A stretch of DNA of 64,000 nt from Bacillota bacterium (GCA_023426125.1 JAFABI010000025.1:192505-256504), one strand, 5' to 3'. Positions 50,993 to 60,418 are shown, counted from the first letter of the stretch. The notes: generated from the sequence alone by a model not told the origin. Program-made: numbers and translations.

Positions 50993-53650
50993 TTATTGAA
51001 CCACCCATCTTATCAATGCCATGTCGAATTTGTTGATAAGATCCGGATGATAGGGGATGACTCTGAAGGTATAGCCGTATTCTCCGCCTTCCAGGAGCCT
51101 GATGTCGGCAGAATACCGGTAGGTCCCCGGGCTGGTCGCAAGCTGCGCTTGCTGCTCGCCCATGCATCCTGGGCTGGTCGATGACTTTGTCATCTGCTCG
51201 CCCATGCATCCCGGATCAAGCTTTTCAACGACGTTCATTTCGGCAATTTCAGGGTTTTCCACACTGCCGTCTGCATTAAAGGTTCCATAGTACAGCTCTA
51301 CTTTTACACTTTCCGGTTCAATCGCTCCAAGGGTGACAGTGGCAAAAAGAGTGATGCTCTCCCCTGACATGGACTTTCGGTCCTGAAGCATGTTCATTGC
51401 CTTCAAGGCCAGTATTTGCACCTGCGGCCAGTTCTTTTCAATGTGGGATTTCCAGTCTGTGAGCCTGTGCACAAAGCCATAGCTGCTGGATAAAATCCTA
51501 TCCACCCTTTCCATAGAGGTAAGGTACATGTTTTCGGTATATTCCTGGAGCATCCTGTGGGTGCTGAACCGGTGTGTCAGCGACTTAATGGATTCCTTCA
51601 TAACTTTGACCCATTTTACCGGAAGATTGTTCCCGTTTCTTTCAAAAAACATGGGAATAATTTGTTTTTCCAGAATTTCATAGATGGATTCGCTGTCCGC
51701 ATTGTCCTGGAAATACTCGTTGTCGTAATAGGTGTCATCGCCGATTGCCCATCCGTTGGTGCCGTTATAGCCTTCGCACCACCACCCGTCCAGTATGCTG
51801 AAGTTGACAACTCCGTTGATGCAAACCTTCTGGCCGCTGGTGCCGCTGGCTTCCAGCGGCCTTCTGGGATTATTCAGCCATATGTCCACGCCCTGGACCA
51901 GATTCCGCGCAAGGGTCATATTGTAGTTCTCCACCAGGATCACCTTGCCCCGGAAGCCTTCCTCCCTTGAAATGTCGTTGATATTTTTTATGACTTCGTG
52001 GGCAGGTCTGTCCGCAGGGTGCGCTTTTCCGGCGAAGATGATCTGTACGGGCATGTCGGGCTTATTCAGGATTTTCTTGATCCGTTCCACATCCCTGAAG
52101 ATCAGGTTTGCCCTTTTATAGGTTGCAAATCTTCTTGCAAAACCAATGGTAAGCGCGTTGGGGTCCAGGATGGTTTCGGCGCTTTTTATGCTTTCCATCG
52201 GTTCTCCGTTGATAAGCCTCTGTTCTTTAAGCTTTGTCCTGACAAAGCCGATCATTTTGGATTTAAGCGCACAATGGATGCTCCACAGTTCTTCCTCGGG
52301 GATATTGTCGATATTGTCCCAGACTTCCTTCTCGTACAGCCTTTCCTTCCAGTCACTGTCCAGGTATTTGTCATAAAGGTATTTGTAATTGGGAGAAAGC
52401 CATGTAAGGGTATGTATGCCGTTGGTGATATGGTTTATCGGTACCTCATCCTCCGGGATTCCCGCCCAGAGATTGTTGAAAATACTCCGCGTGACTGCGC
52501 CGTGCAGTTCGCTTACGCCGTTTTTTTGCCCGGCCAGAGACATGGCCAGCACCGTCATGTTGAAATTTTGGTTGTCGCTGACTTTCAATCCCAGGTCGAG
52601 GAACTCATGCCTGCTGATACCCAGGGTACCCCAGAAATTGCTGAAATATTTGTCGATCATCTGGAGGGGGAATACATCGTTGCCCGCGGGCACAGGCGTA
52701 TGGGTGGTGAATATGACGGAAGACGATACCACCTCTTTGGCCTGCTTGAAGGGCAGGCCCTTCTGAACCACCAGCTTCCGTATCAATTCAAGCCCCATGA
52801 AGGAGGAGTGGCCTTCGTTCATATGATAGACAGTGGCAGTTATGCCTAAGGCCTCCAGGACCTTCACTCCGCCGATCCCGAGGAATATTTCCTGCTGGAT
52901 CCTGGTCTCCTGGTCGCCGCCGTAAAGCCTGGCGGTCAGCCATCTGTCCTGGGCGCTGTTCTGTTCCACGTCGGTGTCCATCAAATAGATGGACACGCGG
53001 CCGACCTTTACCTGCCAGATGGCCGCATATACCATCCTGCCCGGCAGCTCAAGGTTGATAAGGATTTTTTCACCATTTTTGTCCAGGACGGGCTTAACGG
53101 GAAGATGGCTGACATTCAAATCCGTAAAGTTGGTTTCCTGCCACCCGTCTTTGTTGATGTGCTGGCTGAAATACCCCTGCTTATAAAAAAGTCCTATGGC
53201 AGTAAAGGGAATACCCAGATCACTGGCAGATTTGCAGTGATCGCCCGACAAAACCCCCAGTCCGCCGGAATAAATAGGAAGGACTTCGTTCAAGCCGTAT
53301 TCCGCTGAAAAATAAGCTACCCGATGGTCCTTTCGGTCAGGATGCGTCCGGGCAAACCAGGTATCGCCTTTGTCCAAATAAGCGTCAAAGGCAGCGGCAA
53401 TCTCATCATACCGTTTCATATATTCCGGATCGTTCAGCTTTTGTTCCAGTTTTTTCTGACTGACTTCCCGGATGAACCTTACCGGATTTTTTCCAAGCTT
53501 TTCCCAGAGGGGCAAATCGATTTCCCTGTAAAGGTCGATGGCCTCGGAATTCCATGACCACCACAGATTATATGCGATATCCTCAAGTCTTTTTAATCTT
53601 TCGGGGATTACTGCCGTTACGGTTATTTTTCCTAAAAGGTACATCTGCAA
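50993..53650 (-). CDS. glgP: Alpha-glucan (glycogen/maltodextrin) phosphorylase
   Basis: 885 residues of the shorter GT35 class with a leading DUF3417 region (RLKRLEDIAYNLWWSWN). AYFSAEYGLNEVLPIYSGGL and EASGTSGQKVCINGVVN mark the substrate and pyridoxal-phosphate sites. It releases glucose-1-phosphate from glycogen or maltodextrin. ATG 53650 behind TTGGAGG. Near the C-terminus (about residues 813-840) there is an in-frame tandem insertion, PGCMGEQMTKSSTS followed by PGCMGEQQAQLATS, encoded by a 42-bp palindromic repeat and absent from what I know of the family. It lies in a surface beta domain and is unlikely to touch the active site. Confidence 0.95.
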   Translation of the reverse strand: MQMYLLGKITVTAVIPERLKRLEDIAYNLWWSWNSEAIDLYREIDLPLWEKLGKNPVRFIREVSQKKLEQKLNDPEYMKRYDEIAAAFDAYLDKGDTWFARTHPDRKDHRVAYFSAEYGLNEVLPIYSGGLGVLSGDHCKSASDLGIPFTAIGLFYKQGYFSQHINKDGWQETNFTDLNVSHLPVKPVLDKNGEKILINLELPGRMVYAAIWQVKVGRVSIYLMDTDVEQNSAQDRWLTARLYGGDQETRIQQEIFLGIGGVKVLEALGITATVYHMNEGHSSFMGLELIRKLVVQKGLPFKQAKEVVSSSVIFTTHTPVPAGNDVFPLQMIDKYFSNFWGTLGISRHEFLDLGLKVSDNQNFNMTVLAMSLAGQKNGVSELHGAVTRSIFNNLWAGIPEDEVPINHITNGIHTLTWLSPNYKYLYDKYLDSDWKERLYEKEVWDNIDNIPEEELWSIHCALKSKMIGFVRTKLKEQRLINGEPMESIKSAETILDPNALTIGFARRFATYKRANLIFRDVERIKKILNKPDMPVQIIFAGKAHPADRPAHEVIKNINDISREEGFRGKVILVENYNMTLARNLVQGVDIWLNNPRRPLEASGTSGQKVCINGVVNFSILDGWWCEGYNGTNGWAIGDDTYYDNEYFQDNADSESIYEILEKQIIPMFFERNGNNLPVKWVKVMKESIKSLTHRFSTHRMLQEYTENMYLTSMERVDRILSSSYGFVHRLTDWKSHIEKNWPQVQILALKAMNMLQDRKSMSGESITLFATVTLGAIEPESVKVELYYGTFNADGSVENPEIAEMNVVEKLDPGCMGEQMTKSSTSPGCMGEQQAQLATSPGTYRYSADIRLLEGGEYGYTFRVIPYHPDLINKFDMALIRWVVQ
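51129..51212. repeat. Two tandem 42-bp palindromic elements inserted in frame in glgP
   Basis: Copy 1 (51129-51170) and copy 2 (51171-51212) share ends GGGCTGGTC and TGCTCGCCCATGCATCC. Their centres differ, but each is a perfect hairpin: GCAAGC-tgc-GCTTGC in copy 1 and GATGAC-ttt-GTCATC in copy 2. The intergenic hairpin at 13021-13054 has the same ends and a GATGA/TCATC centre. The unit length of 42 bp (14 codons) preserves the reading frame. Confidence 0.85.
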
Positions 53651-53683
53651 CCTCCAAATTCTGAATCTTTTTTATTATTATCC

Positions 53684-53714
53684 ATTTTATCATACAAAAT
53701 AACCAAATTTTCAA
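53684..53714 (-). promoter_or_regulatory. Candidate promoter of glgP
   Basis: On the minus strand TTGAAA (53714-53709), 19-bp spacer, TGATAAAAT with TAAAAT at 53689-53684. The TG extension compensates for the long spacer. Confidence 0.5.
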
Positions 53715-53801
53715 TATCCTTGTTAAAGAATTGTTAATTCATCGATTTTTCACCTTATATTTCCACTAGTAAAAAATCCAGTTGCTGCAAAAAATAGCTG
53801 C

Positions 53802-54203
53802 ATGTTAAAACGATTTTTTCTATACGGACTTGCAGGATGGGGAATGGAAATAATCTGGACCGGCCTTGATTCTCTGCGAAGCGGAGATATCACGCTTACG
53901 GGCAATTCAAACCTGTGGATGCTGCTGGTATACGGCCTTGCCGTTTTCCTGGAACCTTTGCACGATATCATACGGGGGTGGAATTTTTTTGTCCGGGGCA
54001 TTCTCTGGGTAGTTCTTATCTGGGGCCTGGAATACTCCACCGGACTTTTGCTCCATACGCTCCTTGGGGTATACCCATGGTTTTACAGCGGTCCCCTGGC
54101 GGTGGACGGACTTGTCACCCTTTCCTATGCGCCGGCATGGTTTGTCGCCGGCATGGTTTTCGAACGCATCCACGATACCCTGGACGCATACCGGGTCGCT
54201 TAA
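53802..54203 (+). CDS. Small membrane protein, putative ABC-transporter type IV (CmpB, PF06541-like)
   Basis: 133 residues with about four hydrophobic segments. The start GLAGWGMEIIWTG, the NLWMLLVYGLAVFLEP stretch, the conserved EYSTG and the PWFYSGP motif fit the PF06541 family, whose function is unknown despite its name. ATG 53802 lacks a clear ribosome binding site (GCATG context only). It is divergent from glgP and 270 bp upstream of sugar locus 3. Confidence 0.65.
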   Translation: MLKRFFLYGLAGWGMEIIWTGLDSLRSGDITLTGNSNLWMLLVYGLAVFLEPLHDIIRGWNFFVRGILWVVLIWGLEYSTGLLLHTLLGVYPWFYSGPLAVDGLVTLSYAPAWFVAGMVFERIHDTLDAYRVA

Positions 54204-54216
54204 GAAGCAAAAGAGG

Positions 54217-54329
54217 GCTGTCTTAAAATACGAGGACGCGCAATGCGCGCCCCTACACTACAGGGGAATCAACGTGCGCTGGCCGGAGTTACAGGGATTG
54301 CCAATGGGCAATCCGCTTTTTAAGACAGC
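54217..54329. repeat. 113-bp element with 12-bp inverted ends, carrying a GCGCGCATTGCGCG-type core
   Basis: GCTGTCTTAAAA (54217-54228) and TTTTAAGACAGC (54318-54329) are perfect complements. Inside, 54233-54256 is a copy of the short palindromic family also found at 31212 and 31369, and GGATTGCC-aatg-GGCAATCC forms a further hairpin near the right end. The organisation is that of a miniature inverted-repeat element. Confidence 0.75.
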
Positions 54330-54343
54330 ACTGATATTTGTGT

Positions 54344-54370
54344 CGAATATTAATATTTTATTAATATTCG
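54344..54370. promoter_or_regulatory. 27-bp A+T-rich perfect palindrome upstream of sugar locus 3
   Basis: CGAATATTAATA - ttt - TATTAATATTCG, 12-bp arms. It lies ~105 bp before the phosphodiester glycosidase start, where an operator or a terminator for upstream transcription would sit. Confidence 0.45.
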
Positions 54371-54475
54371 ATGCAAACCATTTCAACAAAGAAAAAAATA
54401 GTTTATTATATTTAGAGGTATAGCCGGAAGACAATAGAGCGGTTATATGAAAAATATACGGGGTGGTTTATTTTT

Positions 54476-55516
54476 GTGAGTGCAAATAACATTGGTACTG
54501 AAAGCAGTATAAAAAGAGCAAGAGTGCCAAAAAAGTCCGGCATGAAGAAGCTGGCGGGCTTTTTGGCCTTTGAATTCATATTTTTATGCCTGACGACGCC
54601 GTTTTTTATCTTCTTCGGTCCCTTTGAAGAAGTGAAAAGGACGGTTGTCGGCGCATCCTGGAATACCCTCAGGCATCAGTTTATTGCCAGGTTTTTTTTA
54701 ACGGACGACGCCATTGCAAAGATTCTGGGAACCGCTTACGCAGTGGATCCTACCGAGAACGGAGAACAGCTGCAGGAATTGAAGTTCGGGAACAGCCATG
54801 ACCAGAAGATCGATGTTTACAACATCGACGGCGGCGATTTCGAGGGCAAGCTCATGGTGGTGCATGACCCCACGAGGGTCGCAGTGGGCTATTCGTCCCA
54901 GATACCTAAGTCCGGTGAGACTACCAGCACCATGGCAAGGAAGAATGGCGCCGTAGCAGCCATCAATGCCGGCGGCTTTGTGGACCAGGGGTGGACCGGT
55001 ACGGGTGGTGCGCCCATGGGCTTTATCATCCATGAAGGCGAGGTAACCTACAATACGGTAAAAGACGAAAAAACCCGGCAGGATACCGTCGCCTTTACAA
55101 AGGACGGGATGCTGATTGTCGGCAAGCATACGGTTGCACAGCTGAAAAAGCTGGGGGTCACCGAGGGAGTCAGCTTTGGGCCGCCGTTGATCGTCAATGG
55201 CAAGCCTACCATCACCAGGGGCGACGGAGGATGGGGAATAGCACCCCGGACGGCCATCGGCCAGAAGGAGACGGGAGAGGTCCTGCTCCTGGTCATTGAC
55301 GGAAGGACGCTTAACTCCTTTGGTGCAACCTTGAGGGATGTTCAGGACATCCTTCTCAATTATGGCGCCGTCAATGCGGCAAACCTGGACGGCGGGTCCT
55401 CTACCACCATGTATTTCAACGGAAGCGTAATCAACAAGCCTTCGGACAAGCTGGGCGAGCGTATGGTGCCTACTGCCTTCATGGTTGTTCCGCCGAAGGG
55501 TGGTGCGGAAAAATGA
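54476..55516 (+). CDS. Membrane-anchored phosphodiester glycosidase (NAGPA family)
   Basis: 346 residues from GTG 54476. One N-terminal membrane segment (FLAFEFIFLCLTTPFFIFF) with a basic cytoplasmic tail; the rest is outside. The NAGPA/DUF2233 fold is shown by AAINAGGFVDQG, FGPPLIVNGKPT, APRTAIGQ, LLLVIDGRTL and NLDGGSSTTMYFNG. Family members hydrolyse sugar-1-phosphodiesters, as in the human uncovering enzyme, and bacterial ones are linked to exopolysaccharides and wall polymers. It overlaps the next gene by 4 bp (ATGA). It is the first gene of sugar locus 3, so its product or a released sugar may be the ligand of the downstream importer. Confidence 0.9.
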   Translation: MSANNIGTESSIKRARVPKKSGMKKLAGFLAFEFIFLCLTTPFFIFFGPFEEVKRTVVGASWNTLRHQFIARFFLTDDAIAKILGTAYAVDPTENGEQLQELKFGNSHDQKIDVYNIDGGDFEGKLMVVHDPTRVAVGYSSQIPKSGETTSTMARKNGAVAAINAGGFVDQGWTGTGGAPMGFIIHEGEVTYNTVKDEKTRQDTVAFTKDGMLIVGKHTVAQLKKLGVTEGVSFGPPLIVNGKPTITRGDGGWGIAPRTAIGQKETGEVLLLVIDGRTLNSFGATLRDVQDILLNYGAVNAANLDGGSSTTMYFNGSVINKPSDKLGERMVPTAFMVVPPKGGAEK

Positions 55517-56547
55517 AAGGTCTTGCAAGGATTTACAAGTGGATCGTGCTTGCTGTCTTATTTCAGGTGTTTGTGTTTTCCTACCTGGAATTTGTCTACC
55601 TGCCCAACAGAGGCGCGGTAAAAGCTACCGCCTTTGAATTACCCGACACTGCGGTAAAAAGCAGAAGCATAAAAATACCTGCCGACGCCAAGGGAGCCTG
55701 CGTATCCTTTGACGGCTCCTATGCGGTATACCTGCAAGGTGAAAAGCTGGTGGTGGCCGATACGAAAAACGGCAAGAATTTGAAAACACTGAATGCATCC
55801 GGAGGAGAGTTTAGCTTTTACAGGTGGCTGCCCGACAGGGATATGCTGATTTATTCCATCAAGGAACCGGAGGGGAAAAAGGGCCAGGTGATGATATCCA
55901 CCTTTGACCTGAGGCCGGATCTTGAGAGGAGTTATCCGAATATTACAGGCCTGCCGGCAGGAAGCAGTGTAACGGAGATCGAACTGTCTCCATTGACCAA
56001 TGTGGTTTACGCCATGGTGAAAACCGGGGAAACACGGATAAAGGTTTATAAATATAACATTATGGATGATTTGACTTCTGTTATGAACGCAAGCGTCAAG
56101 GCGGTTTTTAAGGAAACCCTCTACTCCGATAACCTGGTTTACCAGGAGCCCGGCAAAAGGGTCACCATCCGAAGCGGGAAAAACGGCAAGAGTACCTACA
56201 TTCCCGTAAAAGGCAATTTCCAGCTTTTAGCCCTGGATGACGAAGACAACATCTATGCCGGTGAACTGGACGATTCGGGAAAGATAACCGCAGTGCATTA
56301 TGGCAAGGCGGATTCAAAGGAATGGAAAAAAACTGCGCTGGATGCTCCCTTCTCCCCGTCGGAAGTGGTTGTTACACCCGGCGGAAGCATTTATACCATC
56401 TCAGGGGATGAGAAGTTCATCCGCGATAGGACGGACGGCAGTCAATTCACCTATGAAGGCGAACTGCTGGAGGTACTTGACGATTATATCGTTTCAAAGG
56501 ATGACGGCAGGCTTAAGATGACTGCCATTATCAGGGAAGACGAATAA
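55513..56547 (+). CDS. Unknown membrane-anchored extracytoplasmic protein, beta-propeller-like
   Basis: 344 residues, translationally coupled to the phosphodiester glycosidase. One N-terminal membrane segment (KWIVLAVLFQVFVFSYLEFV), then an all-beta extracytoplasmic region with recurrent short strands and Asp/Gly/Lys turns (for example VSFDGSYAVYL, YRWLPDRDMLIYSI, ITEIELSPLTNVVYAM-like, ALDDEDNIYAGEL, VTPGGSIYTISGD). The spacing of about 45-50 residues per strand set suggests a six- or seven-bladed propeller. I do not recognise a named family and see no catalytic motif. The tight linkage suggests that it binds or positions the glycosidase (inference). Confidence 0.75.
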   Translation: MKGLARIYKWIVLAVLFQVFVFSYLEFVYLPNRGAVKATAFELPDTAVKSRSIKIPADAKGACVSFDGSYAVYLQGEKLVVADTKNGKNLKTLNASGGEFSFYRWLPDRDMLIYSIKEPEGKKGQVMISTFDLRPDLERSYPNITGLPAGSSVTEIELSPLTNVVYAMVKTGETRIKVYKYNIMDDLTSVMNASVKAVFKETLYSDNLVYQEPGKRVTIRSGKNGKSTYIPVKGNFQLLALDDEDNIYAGELDDSGKITAVHYGKADSKEWKKTALDAPFSPSEVVVTPGGSIYTISGDEKFIRDRTDGSQFTYEGELLEVLDDYIVSKDDGRLKMTAIIREDE

Positions 56548-56667
56548 TACCTGCAGTGGAATTGTGCACTTTTTCAGTCGCATAATCCATGTACTTGCGG
56601 TTTCACCTGCTATATAATTGGAATTGTCGAAGATGATTGCAGCGATTTAATTAGTAGAGGTGAAGCC

Positions 56668-57642
56668 GTGGGTACGCAAAGCTTGGACGCAGCAAAAATG
56701 GAACAGACCGGCCCCGTCATAAGCGTCCGGAACCGCAAGACACTCTGGAAGGAAATCAAAAGGCACAGGGCCCTTTACATGCTTTTTTTGCCTGTGGCCG
56801 CCTATTATGTGCTGATCAGGTACTGGCCCATCGTCCTTTCCTGGATAGCGGCTTTCAAGGATTTAAAGATCGGCGCCGGCGTTTTCAACAGCAAATGGGT
56901 CGGACTGGAGAATTTCCAGATCATTTTTTCTGACCCGGATATTCTGAAGGTCATCCAGAATACGCTGGAAATAAGCCTGCTGCGTTTGTTGACAGGCTTT
57001 CTTCCTCCCATTCTTCTGGCGATCATGTTCCATGATATGCTCCTGCGCAGGTTCAAGCAGTGGTGCCAGACAATCATGTACATTCCCCACTTCTTTTCCT
57101 GGGTAATTATTTATGGGCTTGTTTTTGCCTTTTTCTCAACGGGCAGCGGCTTTGTGAACAATTTTCTCCAATTCATGGGAATGGAAAAAATTGAATTTCT
57201 GATGAGTTCCCAATGGTTCAGGCCGCTTCTCATCGGATCGGCTTTGTGGAAGGAACTGGGGTGGGGGACGATTATTTATATGGCAGCAATGACTTCGATT
57301 GACAAAGAGCAGTTTGAAGCGGCTAAAATTGACGGTGCAGGTCCCGTCAAAAGGATTCTTTATATCACGCTTCCCAGCATCCTTCCGGTCATCAGCTTTG
57401 TGCTCTGCATCAACCTGGGATTTATCATGTACGCCGGCGGAGAACAGATCCTGATGTTTTACAACAGCTCGGTATACGATGTTGCGGATGTTATTGACAC
57501 ATGGGTTTACCGTGTGGGACTTGGCAGCATGCGTTTCGGCATAGGCACCGCCGTTGGGCTGTTCCAGTCGTTTATCGGTATGCTGCTGGTGCTTGTTTCG
57601 AATTTCCTGTCCAAGAGGTATACGGGCAACGGAATATGGTAA
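56668..57642 (+). CDS. LplB-type sugar ABC transporter permease (locus 3)
   Basis: 324 residues from GTG 56668 (AGAGGTGA upstream). The HRALYMLFLPVAAYYVLI start, the EAAKIDGAGPVKRILYITLP ATPase-docking loop and the KRYTGNGIW tail assign it to LplB. A TATAAT at 56613-56618 without a good -35 lies ~50 bp upstream, so the transporter genes may have their own activator-dependent promoter separate from the glycosidase pair (120-bp gap). Confidence 0.94.
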   Translation: MGTQSLDAAKMEQTGPVISVRNRKTLWKEIKRHRALYMLFLPVAAYYVLIRYWPIVLSWIAAFKDLKIGAGVFNSKWVGLENFQIIFSDPDILKVIQNTLEISLLRLLTGFLPPILLAIMFHDMLLRRFKQWCQTIMYIPHFFSWVIIYGLVFAFFSTGSGFVNNFLQFMGMEKIEFLMSSQWFRPLLIGSALWKELGWGTIIYMAAMTSIDKEQFEAAKIDGAGPVKRILYITLPSILPVISFVLCINLGFIMYAGGEQILMFYNSSVYDVADVIDTWVYRVGLGSMRFGIGTAVGLFQSFIGMLLVLVSNFLSKRYTGNGIW

Positions 57643-57692
57643 AGGCCGGCGGTCGTAGCGGCCGGCACAGTACAATGATGGCATGGAGGTAA

Positions 57693-58592
57693 ATGGCGGA
57701 CATGAAAAGCAAGAGGCATTTTGATTCCGAATCCCTGTACCAGGCGGTCATCGCCGCGATTGTTGCAGTCCTGGCCCTGAGTATGATTTTTCCGCTGATC
57801 TATGTCGTAGGAATGTCACTGACTTCGCAGTCGGAACTCATTTCAAGGAACTATTTCGTCATCATCCCGCATCATCCCGTTTTAGTGGCATATAAGCGTA
57901 TTCTGACATCCCCGCCCATATGGAACGCCCTTGAAATGTCTTTCATCCGAAGTATCGCGGGCACGGTTCTTTCCCTGCTGTTTATGCTTGTGGGAGCCTT
58001 CGTGCTTTCAAGAAAGACGCTCCCGGGCCGCCAATTGTTTCTTGTGCTTGTATTGATCACGATATTGTTTAACGGCGGTTTGATTCCTTCCTATTATGTC
58101 GTAAAACAGCTGGGCATGATGAACAGCCTCTGGGCGATGATCATTCCGCCTTTGATCGACAGCTTCGGACTGCTGGTCATCAAGATCTTCATCGAAAACC
58201 TGCCGGACAGTCTGATTGAATCGGTACAGCTGGATGGAGCGGGGGATTTCCAGCAGCTGGTTCACATCGTCGCGCCTCTTTCGGGGCCGGCTCTGGCGGC
58301 CATCGGGATGTTTACGGTGGTAAACCACTGGAATAGCTGGTTTGACGCCCTTCTCTACCTGAGCGGCCGGAAAGACCTCTACCCGCTGCAGATGGTGCTC
58401 CGTAACATGATGAGCGTCGAAGGCGGCGGGAACGACATGATGAATTTTATGCTGAAGGATACCGAGCGGGTTGCTTCCGAATCCGTCAAAATGGCCACCG
58501 TTGTCATCGGTATCCTCCCGATCATGATGTTATATCCTTTCCTCCAGAAGTATTTCATTCATGGAATCTACATGGGGTCGGTAAAGGGTTGA
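57693..58592 (+). CDS. LplC-type sugar ABC transporter permease (locus 3)
   Basis: 299 residues, six membrane segments, docking loop ESVQLDGAGDFQQLVHIVAP and tail KYFIHGIYMGSVKG. ATG 57693 behind GGAGG. Partner of the preceding permease; 50-bp gap. It resembles the locus-2 LplC more than the locus-1 MalG-type protein. Confidence 0.95.
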   Translation: MADMKSKRHFDSESLYQAVIAAIVAVLALSMIFPLIYVVGMSLTSQSELISRNYFVIIPHHPVLVAYKRILTSPPIWNALEMSFIRSIAGTVLSLLFMLVGAFVLSRKTLPGRQLFLVLVLITILFNGGLIPSYYVVKQLGMMNSLWAMIIPPLIDSFGLLVIKIFIENLPDSLIESVQLDGAGDFQQLVHIVAPLSGPALAAIGMFTVVNHWNSWFDALLYLSGRKDLYPLQMVLRNMMSVEGGGNDMMNFMLKDTERVASESVKMATVVIGILPIMMLYPFLQKYFIHGIYMGSVKG

Positions 58593-58660
58593 CATAAATT
58601 TGTCCTGCGCGCGGACATATCCTGCAAAAGCCTTTCAATAATTTTAAGGAGGGGAAAGAG

Positions 58661-60367
58661 ATGTCAAGTATGAAAAAGATAGCAAGTCTGATTCTGGCAC
58701 TGGGGATATGCCTCAGTATTCTGGTTACCGGCTGCGGTGGGCAGAACAATGATACCGGAAACCTGAACAACACTTCGACTTCCGCCGCCGGGGATACTTC
58801 CGGGACCACGGAAGGGACAACGGCGGCCGCCGCCGAACCTGCGCCTGTGACGGAATTTCCGGATGCCTTTCCAAAGGTGCCGGCCGCGGTTGACCCATCG
58901 GTGTATGCCTACGATGACATGACCCAAAAGTATTCCTTTGAAATCATGTTGTCGGGCGCAATTTTCCAGCCCATTGAAAATGACCCGATCAAGCAGTATA
59001 TGGATAAAAAGTTCAATACGGATGTAAAATTTACAAGCCTGAAGGCGGAAGACCTCAAAAGCACTGTTGCAGTCCGGTATTCCTCCGGCGATGCCCCTGA
59101 AGTGGTACAAATGCCTTATCTGTATAAAGACGTCGCCATATCCCTGTTCGAGCAGGGAAACCTGATTGATGCAACCAAAGTGCTGCCTTATATGCCTCAG
59201 CTTGCCCAATATGTGACCGCAGCCTACAAGGAATATGCCACTGTAAACGGTAACATGATAGGGATTCCGAGATATCCTACCTTCGCAGACAACTGGGGCC
59301 TGTATATCAGGTCGGACTGGCTGGACGGATTCGGCATGAACAAGCCGGCGACAGAGGATGAGCTATTTGCCTACGCAAGGGCTTGTGTTGAAAAGGATCC
59401 CAATAAGAACGGCAAAGCCGATACCTGGTTCATGGGCGGCGCCGGCGGCGGCAACGGCTTCAGCATGCTGGACCAGTTGCGGAGCATGTACGGCCATCCC
59501 AGCTACAATATCACAGACGGCAAGATCAACCATCCCATGATCGACGGCACCACCAGGAACTTCCTGCTGTTCCTGAAAAAGCTCAATGACAACAAGCTCC
59601 TGGCACCCGACTGGTATACCATCGACTGGGAGCGTTTCAAATCCTATTCCATGAACGACCAGATCGGCATGGTGAACTACCCCGGATGGAACTTGATCGA
59701 TGAGACCTATAACGCCCACAAAATGGATGCGGAAAGCATTAAAGTGTGGGAACCGATGGATCCTCTCAAATCCAACGACGGGAAGGGCGGTATGCTTACC
59801 ATCGGCGGCACCCCCAACGGCACGTATGTTTTCAGGAAGGATATTGAAAAGGATACCGGCAAGCTCAAAAGGATTGCCCATTTCCTCGATAGCTGCATGT
59901 ACCCGAATGAGAATTACTGGGCGATTTCCCAGGGCGGCGGGCCCGAAGTCTATCCGGAGGGCTCCAGGGTCACAAGAAACGCCGACGGGACCAACGTATT
60001 CTATATCAACAAGGATGTGCATCCGGCTTATACCGAGCAAAAGAACAATTGCCTGTGGGATTGGCAGTTCATTGGCTATACGCTGGTATGGCAGGTTTAT
60101 GACGATGAGCCTGTCGGAGTGCTGGGAAGCAAATACAACCAGTATGTGATCAGCCTTCCAAGGTATAAGAACTACGACATGCTGATTACCCAGGACGCCG
60201 CAGTGGATTCCAAGATGAAGGAATTCGTCCTGAAGAACGAGATCGCCTTCGTGCTTGGCAAGCGCAGCTTCGACGAGTGGGATAAGTATGTGGACGAGTG
60301 GAAAAAGGCGGGCGGGCAGACACTGCTGGAAACAGCTGCTAAGCAGTTGAATGCTTCAATGCCGTAA
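58661..60367 (+). CDS. LplA-type sugar-binding lipoprotein (locus 3)
   Basis: 568 residues. Signal peptide with lipobox LVTGC, then an Asn/Thr/Ala-rich linker. DAPEVVQMPYLYKDVAI, KNGKADTWFMGG (a calcium-loop-like segment) and long C-terminal domains are typical of the large LplA group. ATG 58661 behind GGAGGGG; ATG three codons later is also possible. It should deliver oligosaccharide or a phosphodiester-derived sugar to the two permeases upstream. A hairpin follows the stop. Confidence 0.95.
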   Translation: MSSMKKIASLILALGICLSILVTGCGGQNNDTGNLNNTSTSAAGDTSGTTEGTTAAAAEPAPVTEFPDAFPKVPAAVDPSVYAYDDMTQKYSFEIMLSGAIFQPIENDPIKQYMDKKFNTDVKFTSLKAEDLKSTVAVRYSSGDAPEVVQMPYLYKDVAISLFEQGNLIDATKVLPYMPQLAQYVTAAYKEYATVNGNMIGIPRYPTFADNWGLYIRSDWLDGFGMNKPATEDELFAYARACVEKDPNKNGKADTWFMGGAGGGNGFSMLDQLRSMYGHPSYNITDGKINHPMIDGTTRNFLLFLKKLNDNKLLAPDWYTIDWERFKSYSMNDQIGMVNYPGWNLIDETYNAHKMDAESIKVWEPMDPLKSNDGKGGMLTIGGTPNGTYVFRKDIEKDTGKLKRIAHFLDSCMYPNENYWAISQGGGPEVYPEGSRVTRNADGTNVFYINKDVHPAYTEQKNNCLWDWQFIGYTLVWQVYDDEPVGVLGSKYNQYVISLPRYKNYDMLITQDAAVDSKMKEFVLKNEIAFVLGKRSFDEWDKYVDEWKKAGGQTLLETAAKQLNASMP

Positions 60368-60379
60368 ATAATTATGCTA

Positions 60380-60418
60380 TAATCAAAGGTGGCGGTTTGT
60401 GTACCGCCGCCTTTGATT
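60380..60418 (+). terminator. Strong hairpin after the locus-3 binding-protein gene
   Basis: AATCAAAGG-tGGCGGT ... ACCGCCg-CCTTTGATT with a small loop, about 16 bp of stem. The following T-run is poor (TTGC), so partial termination is more likely, setting a lower level for the kinase and regulator genes. Confidence 0.65.
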
